23,972 nucleotides of DNA from a virus: positions 1 through 23,972 of the IMG/VR virus record IMGVR_UViG_3300031239_000140; one strand, given 5' to 3'. Positions 14,873-21,336 of this stretch are shown piece after piece (position 1 is the stretch's first letter; every line of letters starts with the position of its first letter). The notes under the pieces are model-generated. The model was not told the DNA's origin and made no database searches. It saw only the letters and a program-made list of their open reading frames with translations. The translations under genes and the position numbers were made by a program.

Positions 14873-17340
14873 AATTTCACCGTGACGAGTTTGACGCTCT
14901 TCGCCGCGAAGAGCTGATTGCCGAATTGCTCCACGTCGAGGGCGTCGTCCTGGAAACGGCAAAGCCATAGGGCGCCGCCATCGACGTCGATCGGCGCGCC
15001 GCTCGGCGGCGCAGCGGCGAGTGTGAGCGCGGGCTGGTAGCCCGGCGACAGCGTCCAGGCGCCGGCGGAGAGCGGCGTTCCGTTCACGCGCACCGCGGAG
15101 AGACTGGAGACGCCGGCGAGCGGCTCGCTGAACGCTCCGGTCGAACGCAGCATCGGAAACATGGTCGTCGCGCCGTCGCCCGTGCCGACGAGCTGGTTTT
15201 GCAGCGCCGACAGTCCCGGCGGCGCGATCCAAAAAGGCAGTGTTTGTCCCTGCACCGACTCGAAGAAGCCGACGATGGTTTGCAGTTCGAGCGTCATTTG
15301 ATCGCCGCGCAAAAAATCGAAGACGAGCTCGATCTCGTAGAGCGGCCAGCGCATGTTCGGCCGGCGCGCGGATTTTCCGGAAGCCCGCTCATGTAGGACG
15401 GTCGAAAACCTCGGCGTCACCTTGGTCGACCAGCCTTGGCCGAGCAGCGTCGGAAAGCTCGGAAAACCCCCGAAACTCGGCGCGGGCGAGGCAGAAGGCG
15501 CCGCGAGCGCCGGCAGCTTGCCGTTCAGCCAATGACCGTAGCGCCAATTGCCGGCGTCGCCCCATATGTCGGAGCGCAGCGGAAATTCCGGCAGCGGCCG
15601 CGCGTCCCAACACCAGGCGAACATCAGATCGGTCGCGATCATCGGCACGCCGCCGGTGGAAGTGACGTTGTTGCTCGACCAATATGTGGAAAAGGCCTGA
15701 TGCGCGAGCAGCGCGATCGTGTCGTCGAGGAGCGGCGCGGAACCGCCGGGCGCCAGGATCGACCAGAAGGGCGCGCCGCCCGCCGTCGAACTCGGATCGT
15801 AGAATTTGTTTTGTTGGTTCGGCGCGCGGTCGACGGTCGGAAAACCATATTCGAGAAAGCAGACGCTCTTCGATTGCGGCGCCCACTGCGTGTGAGGCCC
15901 GCGCGGGATCGTTCCATTGCCGTCGCCGCTGTCGTAGACGGCGCGATGCGTATCGTTCCACCACCAGCGGATTTGTTTGAAGGCGAAGAGCTGTTGATTT
16001 GCGGCATAGGCGCTGCGCGTCTGCGCCAGCCGATCGCCCTGCGGCGCCGTCACCTTTTGCAGCGTTCCATTCGGATCGAGAGCCTGCGAGACCGTGTAGT
16101 CGGCATAAAAATAGTCGAACTTCTCGCCGCCCTCGATGTTGGCTTGCAGATAAGCGACATTGTGAACGTCTGGCGCGCCGGTCAGCGCGAAGCCGCGCGT
16201 TGCGGGCGACGCCACGGGCCAGGAGGTCGGCGTGGGCAGGCGCCAGTTTTGCGCGTCACGACCGCCGCTTCCGGTGGTCCAGTCGGCGAGCGGCATGTAA
16301 TTGTCGAAGGCGACGAAATCGATCGCGCTCGCGGCATAGAGGCTGTCGAGATGCGGCCAGATGCCGACATATCCCGTCCCGCTGTGCTGCGCGCCCATCC
16401 ATTGCGTCCAATCGGGCGAATAGACGATGAGGTTTTGCCGCGCGGCGAGGTTTTTGGTCAGTCCCGCCGCGTCGAACACGGCGCGGCAATCATTGGCGAG
16501 CGCGACGAGGCCGGCGACGAAGGGATAGTCCCACAACGCATTGCCGCCGCCGTCCGGCGTTCCGGCCGGCGTCCAGGCGGGACCGCGAATGGCCTCCAGC
16601 CCGCCGAGCTCCGAGCCCATCGCGAACAGCGAAACGCCGCCGGCGACCACCGCGAGATTGGCGTAGTGCAGAACGAAGCGGCGGTAGGTGAAATCGGTGA
16701 CCGAGCCCGAATAATGCACGGTGAGATTGGCCGCGTCGCGCGTGAACATCGACGTGCTGGCGGCGCCGAGAAAGCCCGCCACGGCGGCGCTCGCCGCCGC
16801 GGAAACGTCCGGCGTATAGGTGATGCCGGCGCGCCAGGGTTTGCCGGGCGTGTCGAGACCGACAAAGAGATAGAGCGCGACCTTCAAGCCGCGCGCCTTG
16901 ATCGCCTGAATGCAGCGCACGATCGATTGATCCGAGGGCGTGCCGCCATAGGCGGCGTGGACGCCGTCAGGCTTGCTGATCGGGATCAGGCCGCCCGTCG
17001 CCAGCGTCACGTCGCTCACCCGCCAGGAGTCGCTTCCGCCGGCGGTCGGCTGAAAGGCGCCGCCGATGAAGGTCGAGGAGGGGTAAATCTGGCAGGTCGC
17101 GGCGTTCAGCGAATTGGCGAGCCACTGCACGACGATGGCGACCGTCGCGCAATTGGGCAGCGTCGCTTGCAACTGATCCAGCGCGAAGGCGAGATCCGTC
17201 TTCGTCCCGCCAGGCGCGTGATAGGTGTTGATCGGCGTCATCGCGCCGCCAGGCAATTGCCCGCTGTAGGCAATCGTGTCGTAGGTGAACTCGCCCGTCG
17301 CCGGGATCAAGTTTATGGCGCCGATATAGGGAAAGCTCAT
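14869..17340 (-). CDS. GTA TIM-barrel-like domain fused to a DUF2460 distal tail domain
   Basis: An 823-aa protein starting at the ATG at 17340 behind GAGGGG. Residues 1 to about 610 form the GTA TIM-barrel-like domain usually found at the N-terminus of g15-type tail proteins. It shows FAMGSELGGLEAIRG (239-253), LIVYSPDWTQWMGAQHSG (304-321), IDFVAFDNYMPLADW (340-354), VCFLEYGFPTVDRAPNQQNK (493-512, split here by FYDPSS next) and WGDAGNWRYGHWLNGKL (593-609). Glu244 and Glu497 occupy the places expected of a glycosidase-type acid/nucleophile pair. After a Pro/Ala/Ser linker, residues 629-823 are a complete DUF2460 domain (FPTLLGQGWSTK to FAAKSVKLVTVKL). The fusion places a putative glycan-acting barrel on the distal tail ring instead of the tip protein. 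Both domains are confident; the enzymatic activity is inferred. Confidence 0.9.
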   Translation of the reverse strand: MSFPYIGAINLIPATGEFTYDTIAYSGQLPGGAMTPINTYHAPGGTKTDLAFALDQLQATLPNCATVAIVVQWLANSLNAATCQIYPSSTFIGGAFQPTAGGSDSWRVSDVTLATGGLIPISKPDGVHAAYGGTPSDQSIVRCIQAIKARGLKVALYLFVGLDTPGKPWRAGITYTPDVSAAASAAVAGFLGAASTSMFTRDAANLTVHYSGSVTDFTYRRFVLHYANLAVVAGGVSLFAMGSELGGLEAIRGPAWTPAGTPDGGGNALWDYPFVAGLVALANDCRAVFDAAGLTKNLAARQNLIVYSPDWTQWMGAQHSGTGYVGIWPHLDSLYAASAIDFVAFDNYMPLADWTTGSGGRDAQNWRLPTPTSWPVASPATRGFALTGAPDVHNVAYLQANIEGGEKFDYFYADYTVSQALDPNGTLQKVTAPQGDRLAQTRSAYAANQQLFAFKQIRWWWNDTHRAVYDSGDGNGTIPRGPHTQWAPQSKSVCFLEYGFPTVDRAPNQQNKFYDPSSTAGGAPFWSILAPGGSAPLLDDTIALLAHQAFSTYWSSNNVTSTGGVPMIATDLMFAWCWDARPLPEFPLRSDIWGDAGNWRYGHWLNGKLPALAAPSASPAPSFGGFPSFPTLLGQGWSTKVTPRFSTVLHERASGKSARRPNMRWPLYEIELVFDFLRGDQMTLELQTIVGFFESVQGQTLPFWIAPPGLSALQNQLVGTGDGATTMFPMLRSTGAFSEPLAGVSSLSAVRVNGTPLSAGAWTLSPGYQPALTLAAAPPSGAPIDVDGGALWLCRFQDDALDVEQFGNQLFAAKSVKLVTVKL

Positions 17341-17374
17341 GTCGCGCCCCTCGAAGAAAAGGCCCGTGGAAGGC

Positions 17375-17505
17375 GGGCCGGTTTGGCGCGCGCCGGGTCG
17401 ACCGCCTCCGCGCCTTAGCGGCCGCGCCGATCTCGCGCCTCGTCAAAACGGCGTCGACGGGCAAGTCGCAAGGACGTTCGCGTTCGCTGTTAAGGATCGC
17501 GAGAG
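17375..17505 (-). pseudogene. Degenerate remnant of the toxin N-terminal domain
   Basis: On the minus strand, LAILNSERERPCDLPVDAV (from about 17505) lines up with LAAINRDLERCYGLPVDAV of the two intact toxins. The DNA alignment continues past it: GATCGGCGCGGCC against GATCGCCGCCGTC, and an identical 15-mer GACCCGGCGCGCGCC, with one net 1-nt shift that breaks the frame. It lies in the 203-nt gap between the second DUF2019-like gene and the TIM-barrel/DUF2460 gene. It looks like the decayed end of a lost fourth cassette. Alignment done by eye. Confidence 0.5.
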
Positions 17506-17543
17506 TGCGCATTTTCACCCGGCGGCTTCGCGCACGCCCAAGT

Positions 17544-18086
17544 TCAATCCGGCGCGACGAACAAGCCCGCGTCGATATCGCGCAATTCGGCGGCGGCCTT
17601 CATACCCACATCGGTGAATTTCGCGGCGCTCAACTTTTCCAGCAGTCTTCGCGCCAGTTCCCGGGCAAAGCTATAGGTGAAGATCGCCGCCTGCACTTGA
17701 ACCTGAGAATTTGGATTGTCATAGAAACGCATCAAAGCTTGGCGCGCGGCGAAGCCGCGCCGTTTGAGCTCGGCATGCACGGCGGACAAGGACTTTTCGC
17801 ATTCGTTGTATTTTTTGGCTCCGCCTCCAAATACTTGAGCGTAAGTCTCGTCCTCGACCAGGCAAATTTCCTCAAATCGCTCCAGCAAACCTTCGAGCGT
17901 CAGAGCTTCGAGGTTCAGGCCTTTCTTGGCGACGATGTACTTTCTGAACAGGCGATTGATCCTCTCGCGCTCTTCCCAGGCCTGCTCTTCAAAGCGGCTC
18001 CAATCCGTGCATTTTTGCCCGATCCGCCGCATCTCCTTCAGTCGACCCTGAACAGTCCGGTTTGGAAAATCGCCTTCGTCGATCAT
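17544..18086 (-). CDS. DUF2019-like immunity protein, second tandem copy
   Basis: A 180-aa protein starting at the ATG at 18086. It is a clear paralogue of the preceding gene: MID, DFP, RT, then RRIGQKC, DW, FEE; the block LLERFEEICLVEDET is identical in both, and both have RALMRFYD or QALMRFYD. The C-terminal half (ALMRFYDNPNSQVQVQAAIF through ARRLLEKLSA to DVGMKAAAELRDIDAG) has the DUF2019/HEAT-like layout (one short helix pair and a terminal AxxxLxxxDxG). It has no signal peptide, so it is cytoplasmic. It lies 38 nt after copy 1 and two genes after the HNH nuclease toxin. It may protect against the same toxin, a variant, or a lost fourth toxin. Its DNA is visibly more AT-rich than the tail genes. 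Confidence 0.7.
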   Translation of the reverse strand: MIDEGDFPNRTVQGRLKEMRRIGQKCTDWSRFEEQAWEERERINRLFRKYIVAKKGLNLEALTLEGLLERFEEICLVEDETYAQVFGGGAKKYNECEKSLSAVHAELKRRGFAARQALMRFYDNPNSQVQVQAAIFTYSFARELARRLLEKLSAAKFTDVGMKAAAELRDIDAGLFVAPD

Positions 18087-18124
18087 GGCGCCAACACTCC
18101 GAGCACGAAAACTCGGATCCCGGT

Positions 18125-18664
18125 TCAATCCAACATCGCCGTTCCGTTGTCGATCGCGCTCAACGTCATACCGGCGTCTAGAGCCTGATAGAGCGATTTC
18201 TGATTTTGAAGAGCCTCCAGGCAGCGTCGGGCCGGCCCGGGGGCCACGCGGTAAGACAAGGTCGCCGCCTTCAGCTGAACCTGATGATTGAAGTGGTCGT
18301 AAAAGCGCATCAGCGCCCGGCGAGCGTCTGGGCCGCGGGCTATTAGCTCTTCATGCACGGCCCATAGGGCGTCTTGACATGCGTTGTATTTCTCAATGCC
18401 TCCCTTACCCGTGTCGTAATGAGTTTCGTCTTCGACCAAGCAAATCTCCTCGAAACGTTCGAGCAGTGCATCAAGGCTCATCGCCTTGAGGTCCAAGTTC
18501 TTCCTTGCAACGATATATTTATGAAACAGCCATTTGATTCGTTCGCCTATTTTTCTGCCTTCTTCCTCGAAGCTCGCCCAGTCCTTGCATTTTTGACCAA
18601 TTCGCCTGAGTTCGTCCAGATGATCCTGTGGCGTCCGAACCGGAAAATCTTCCTTGTCGATCAT
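18125..18664 (-). CDS. DUF2019-like immunity protein for the HNH nuclease toxin, first copy
   Basis: A 179-aa protein whose ATG at 18664 overlaps the TGA of the HNH toxin (ATGA), so translation is probably coupled to it. The longer frame to 18805 runs into the toxin and is rejected. It is an acidic/basic mixed, all-helical cytoplasmic protein without a signal peptide. The C-terminal part (ALMRFYDHFNHQVQLKAATL, VAPGPARRCLEAL, ALDAGMTLSAIDNG) matches the DUF2019 pattern of a short HEAT-like repeat domain. The about 100-residue N-terminal extension is shared with the tandem copy downstream. Immunity function is inferred from position, coupling and family context. The DUF2019 identification is from memory of the motif. 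Confidence 0.72.
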   Translation of the reverse strand: MIDKEDFPVRTPQDHLDELRRIGQKCKDWASFEEEGRKIGERIKWLFHKYIVARKNLDLKAMSLDALLERFEEICLVEDETHYDTGKGGIEKYNACQDALWAVHEELIARGPDARRALMRFYDHFNHQVQLKAATLSYRVAPGPARRCLEALQNQKSLYQALDAGMTLSAIDNGTAMLD

Positions 18665-19668
18665 GGCTGCAACACCCCGATCTTGCGTAGGCCGTCCAAG
18701 CCAATTTGGTAGCGCTCCGCCACGCTCTTGCCTTTGAGATACTGACGCGGCGTCAGCCGCCCATATATGTCCTGTTTGGTTTCGTACCAACGGTTCAATT
18801 CCCAATGTTTGGCCGTCGGTATGCTCACGAGGTTGTCGGAGCCGTAGATGAATTCATCGTCCGAACCATCCTTCGCCCCCGTCGCACGTTCGACGACGTG
18901 ATGAATATCATATCCTCGGCGAGGCGTCTTGGCGGTGGCGCGCAATTCGTCGAGCGTCCGCGGCGCATCGTAATAGGCTTTGACGTAGGGAGCGATCGCA
19001 CGAGCGATTTCGTACGCCGCATAGCCCAGATCGACAATCAGTTTTATCGTTTCGGCAATGGGAACTTCCGGTCCGAAGACAGCTCCCGCCGCTCCGATCG
19101 CGATGTCGGCGATAATCTTCTTGATGAGGTCCGCGGCGAGTTTCGTCAGGACGCCGCGTGCGAGTTGCTCGGCGTCCACCGCCTCGTTCTCGTCCGCGGG
19201 TTCGGGTTTCGGCTTCGGCCGAAACTGGCCACCCTTTCCGCCGGGCGATCCCGCCGGCCAGCCGGGATGATCGGGATCCCCGGCGTCAGCCTTCAGCAGG
19301 CCTGTTTGCGCAAGCTCCGTCGCGCATTTCATCAGCGCTTGCGGCGAGCGCTCGGGAATTTCCGGCAGGCGCAGGAACACAGCGGCGATGCAGGCGCGCG
19401 CCGGGTCGCCGTCGTTCAGCGCATTCGCGACGGCGGCGATCCCGCCCATTTTCGCGACTGCGTCGACCGGCAGGCCGTAGCAGCGTTCGAGATCGCGGTT
19501 GATGGCGGCGAGCGGCCGCGGCGTAAAGCGCCGTCTGCCTGCGCCCGCGGGCTCGCTGTCGAGCAATGGGACCGAGCCGACGAAGAGACCGTCCAACGCG
19601 CAAAAAACCCCGCGATCGTCGCGGCGCGACGCGAGCCTGTGCTCGCGCCCGAAGGGAGCGTCGAACAT
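18661..19668 (-). CDS. Polymorphic toxin with HNH/HHH-type nuclease C-terminus
   Basis: A 335-aa protein starting at the ATG at 19668 behind GGAG. Residues 1-127 are nearly identical to the other intact toxin (MFDAPFGREHRLAS, CALDGLFVGSVPLLDSEPAG, INRDLERCYGLPVDAVAK, CIAAVFLRLPEIPE). A junction motif HPGWPAGSPGGKGGQFRPK (134-152) follows. Residues 160-240 are helical and partly hydrophobic (LIKKIIADIAIGAAGAVFGP, IKLIVDLGYAAYEIARAIAP), a pretoxin-type segment. The nuclease-like end has YDIHHVVE (His256, His257), SDNLVSIP (Asn279) and KHWELNRWY (His288), the conserved order of HNH/HHH toxin nucleases. A conserved LTPRQYLKGKSVAERYQIGLD tail follows (300s, two residues shortened). DNase activity is inferred. 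Its stop overlaps the immunity start. It sits inside the tail gene run. Confidence 0.82.
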   Translation of the reverse strand: MFDAPFGREHRLASRRDDRGVFCALDGLFVGSVPLLDSEPAGAGRRRFTPRPLAAINRDLERCYGLPVDAVAKMGGIAAVANALNDGDPARACIAAVFLRLPEIPERSPQALMKCATELAQTGLLKADAGDPDHPGWPAGSPGGKGGQFRPKPKPEPADENEAVDAEQLARGVLTKLAADLIKKIIADIAIGAAGAVFGPEVPIAETIKLIVDLGYAAYEIARAIAPYVKAYYDAPRTLDELRATAKTPRRGYDIHHVVERATGAKDGSDDEFIYGSDNLVSIPTAKHWELNRWYETKQDIYGRLTPRQYLKGKSVAERYQIGLDGLRKIGVLQP

Positions 19669-19779
19669 TGCGGAACTCCGAAATTTGGGAGTGAGCGCGC
19701 GACCTCCGCCGACCGCGATGGAACGCCAGCAGCGGACGAGAAAATTTCAGTTGGAGAGCGCGTCGCTCATACCGACATT
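19288..19779. repeat. Toxin-N cassette direct repeat, copy B
   Basis: About 490 bp covering the coding region for toxin residues 1-127 plus about 98 bp of upstream intergenic sequence and the DUF2163-type stop. It is highly similar by eye to 20821-21302 in the same orientation. The variable toxin region begins where similarity ends (near 19288). Homologous exchange between the copies could delete or swap toxin-immunity genes. Confidence 0.7.
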
Positions 19780-19983
19780 TGCGGTGGCTGCACTCGGGGA
19801 AAGCGCCGGAGGCTTGCGAGATTGTTGAACCGGCTCCGACACGTCGGCACGGTGTGGTCGCGGCCGCAATGGACCTTCGCCGTATCGCCAGCGGTTGGCG
19901 GGGCGGGCAAGGAATGGAGCGGGTGAGTACGAGGCTCTCGCATCACATATTTCAGCATGGTCGAGACGCGAGCGGCGCCGGCG
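19767..19983 (-). pseudogene. 3'-end remnant of a DUF2163 tail hub gene
   Basis: From about 19975 down to the TGA at 19769-19767 the minus strand encodes a C-terminus like that of the intact DUF2163 protein. LPAPPTAGDTAKVHCGRDHT parallels LPVLPAAGDAFTVFCGCDHT, and the last 15 residues (FNNLASLRRFPRVQPPQ) parallel FNNLANFRGFPYVPPPQ. The DNA aligns without gaps over at least 100 bp to 13401 onward. No N-terminal part or start exists; the immunity gene of the RNase cassette ends at 19984, directly against it. It stands in front of the HNH toxin exactly as the intact DUF2163 stands in front of the amidase toxin. Confidence 0.75.
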
Positions 19984-20301
19984 TCAATGGGCGGACCGGC
20001 GGTCCAAGGCCTCGATCGCCGATCGAATCTCTCTTAGAAAGTCGGCGGCATTCCCTTCACGATCCGTGAGTATGGATACGCCAGCGCCGCTCTTGCGCCA
20101 GATGCGCTCCAGCTCCGCGTCTTTGTATTTGCCGCTCAGCAATTCGTCGAGATAGGCGATTACCACGCCGCGCTGCGTGGCGGAGAGTTCGGCGTTGGAA
20201 ACCGCATCTTCGATTACCTGCTCTACGGTCTCATGGCCGTAGCCGCAGTCCTGATGAAACCAAATGCACAAAGCGGTGAACTCTTTGGGGACCGGCGTCA
20301 T
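19984..20301 (-). CDS. CdiI-like immunity protein for the RNase A-like toxin
   Basis: A 105-aa protein starting at the ATG at 20301 with GGAGAA 5 nt upstream. It is small, acidic and all-helical, without a signal peptide: FTALCIWFHQDCGYGHETVEQ, then RGVVIAYLDELLSGKYKDAE, LERIWRKSGAG, and a terminal DFLREIRSAIEALDR helix. The WFHQD then LDELL then IWxxxGA layout is that of small CdiI-type immunity proteins that pair with CdiA-CT RNase A-like toxins. It begins 72 nt after that toxin's stop. A cytoplasmic location is right for neutralising an RNase. Family membership is from memory of the motif pattern. Confidence 0.72.
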   Translation of the reverse strand: MTPVPKEFTALCIWFHQDCGYGHETVEQVIEDAVSNAELSATQRGVVIAYLDELLSGKYKDAELERIWRKSGAGVSILTDREGNAADFLREIRSAIEALDRRSAH

Positions 20302-20373
20302 GTCAGTTCTCCGGGTTGATTGGAAAGGCCGTGAAAATCCTGAATCCCCTCTTTGAGCTCTGATCCCGCCTTA

Positions 20374-21201
20374 TCACGACACGGACGCCGAATGTGTCCC
20401 GAATGATCGTTTGCGACCTGTCGGTCGGCTTATCGGCTTATAGGATTCGTAGCCCGTCGGCGATTTGAACCACGTTTCGATCGCCGCGCCGCGCGTTTTC
20501 CCCGAGACGACATCATCAACGACGGATGCGTTTTGGGCAAGAGTCGAATTCACCAGCTTGTTCGCCGCCCCCAATGACGGGAAGGACCCGACGCGATCCT
20601 CCCAAAAAGCCAGCCTTCCAAGCCGCCACCGACTGTTTTCCACGCGACGAATCAAGTATTCGCGACTCTTGCCGACGTGTTCTCGTATCGCGTGCCCTCT
20701 GTGCGCGCCCCCTTCCTCCTCGGCGAGGTCGACGAGGAACTCCGTCTTCGGTCGGAACTGCCCGCCTTTGCCATCGGTCGTTCCTGCGGGATATCCCGGA
20801 TGTTCGGGATCATCCGGAGAGGCCTTGAGCAGGCCAGTTTCCGCCAGCTCCGTCGCGCATTTCATCAGCGCTTGCGGCGAGCGCTCGGGAATTTCCGGCA
20901 GGCGCAGGAACACCGCGGCGATGCAGGCGCGCGCCGGGTCTCCTTCGTTCAGCGCATTTGCGACGGCGGCGATTCCGCTCATTTTCGCGACCGCGTCGAC
21001 CGGCAGGCCGTAGCAGCGTTCGAGATCGCGGTTGAGGGCGGCGAGCGGTCGCGGCGTAAAGCGGCGTTTGCCGGCGCCCGCGGGTTCGCTGTCCAGAAGT
21101 GGGACCGAGCCGACGAAGAGACCGTCCAAAGCGCAATGAACCCCGCGATCGTCGCGGCCCGACGCAAGCCTGTGCTCGCGCCCGAAGGGTGCGTCGAACA
21201 T
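20374..21201 (-). CDS. Polymorphic toxin with CdiA-CT RNase A-like C-terminus
   Basis: A 275-aa protein starting at the ATG at 21201 behind GGAG. Residues 1-127 are the shared toxin N-terminal domain, differing from the HNH toxin at only about ten positions. The junction motif is HPGYPAGTTDGKGGQFRPK (134-152). Residues 165-265 fit the bacterial RNase A-like domain of CdiA toxins: GHAIREHVGKSREYLIRRV (169-187, His170 and His175 probably functional), SFPSLGAANKLVNSTLAQN (206-224), then IETWFKSPTGYESY. Such domains cleave RNA, often tRNA, in the target cytoplasm. There is no signal peptide or haemagglutinin stalk, so delivery must use something other than a CdiA rod. Position directly after the tape measure gene suggests the tail. 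Immunity gene follows. Confidence 0.82.
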   Translation of the reverse strand: MFDAPFGREHRLASGRDDRGVHCALDGLFVGSVPLLDSEPAGAGKRRFTPRPLAALNRDLERCYGLPVDAVAKMSGIAAVANALNEGDPARACIAAVFLRLPEIPERSPQALMKCATELAETGLLKASPDDPEHPGYPAGTTDGKGGQFRPKTEFLVDLAEEEGGAHRGHAIREHVGKSREYLIRRVENSRWRLGRLAFWEDRVGSFPSLGAANKLVNSTLAQNASVVDDVVSGKTRGAAIETWFKSPTGYESYKPISRPTGRKRSFGTHSASVS

Positions 21202-21302
21202 TGAGGAACTCCGAGATTTGGGGAGAGCGAGAGCCGCCCACTGCGACGGAACGCCGGCGGCGGAAAAGAAAACTTCAACTGCAAAGCGCTTGGCTCACAC
21301 CG
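20821..21302. repeat. Toxin-N cassette direct repeat, copy A
   Basis: About 480 bp, the partner of 19288-19779 in the same orientation. It covers the shared toxin N-terminal coding region plus the upstream intergenic stretch. Similarity stops at 21302, within a few bases of the position of the DUF2163 stop codon in the partner (TCA at 19767). Beyond that point this copy abuts the tape measure gene instead of a DUF2163 remnant. Confidence 0.7.
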
Positions 21303-21336
21303 TAATTCGTCGCCGTTCGCGGGCGGCTCACGCGCC

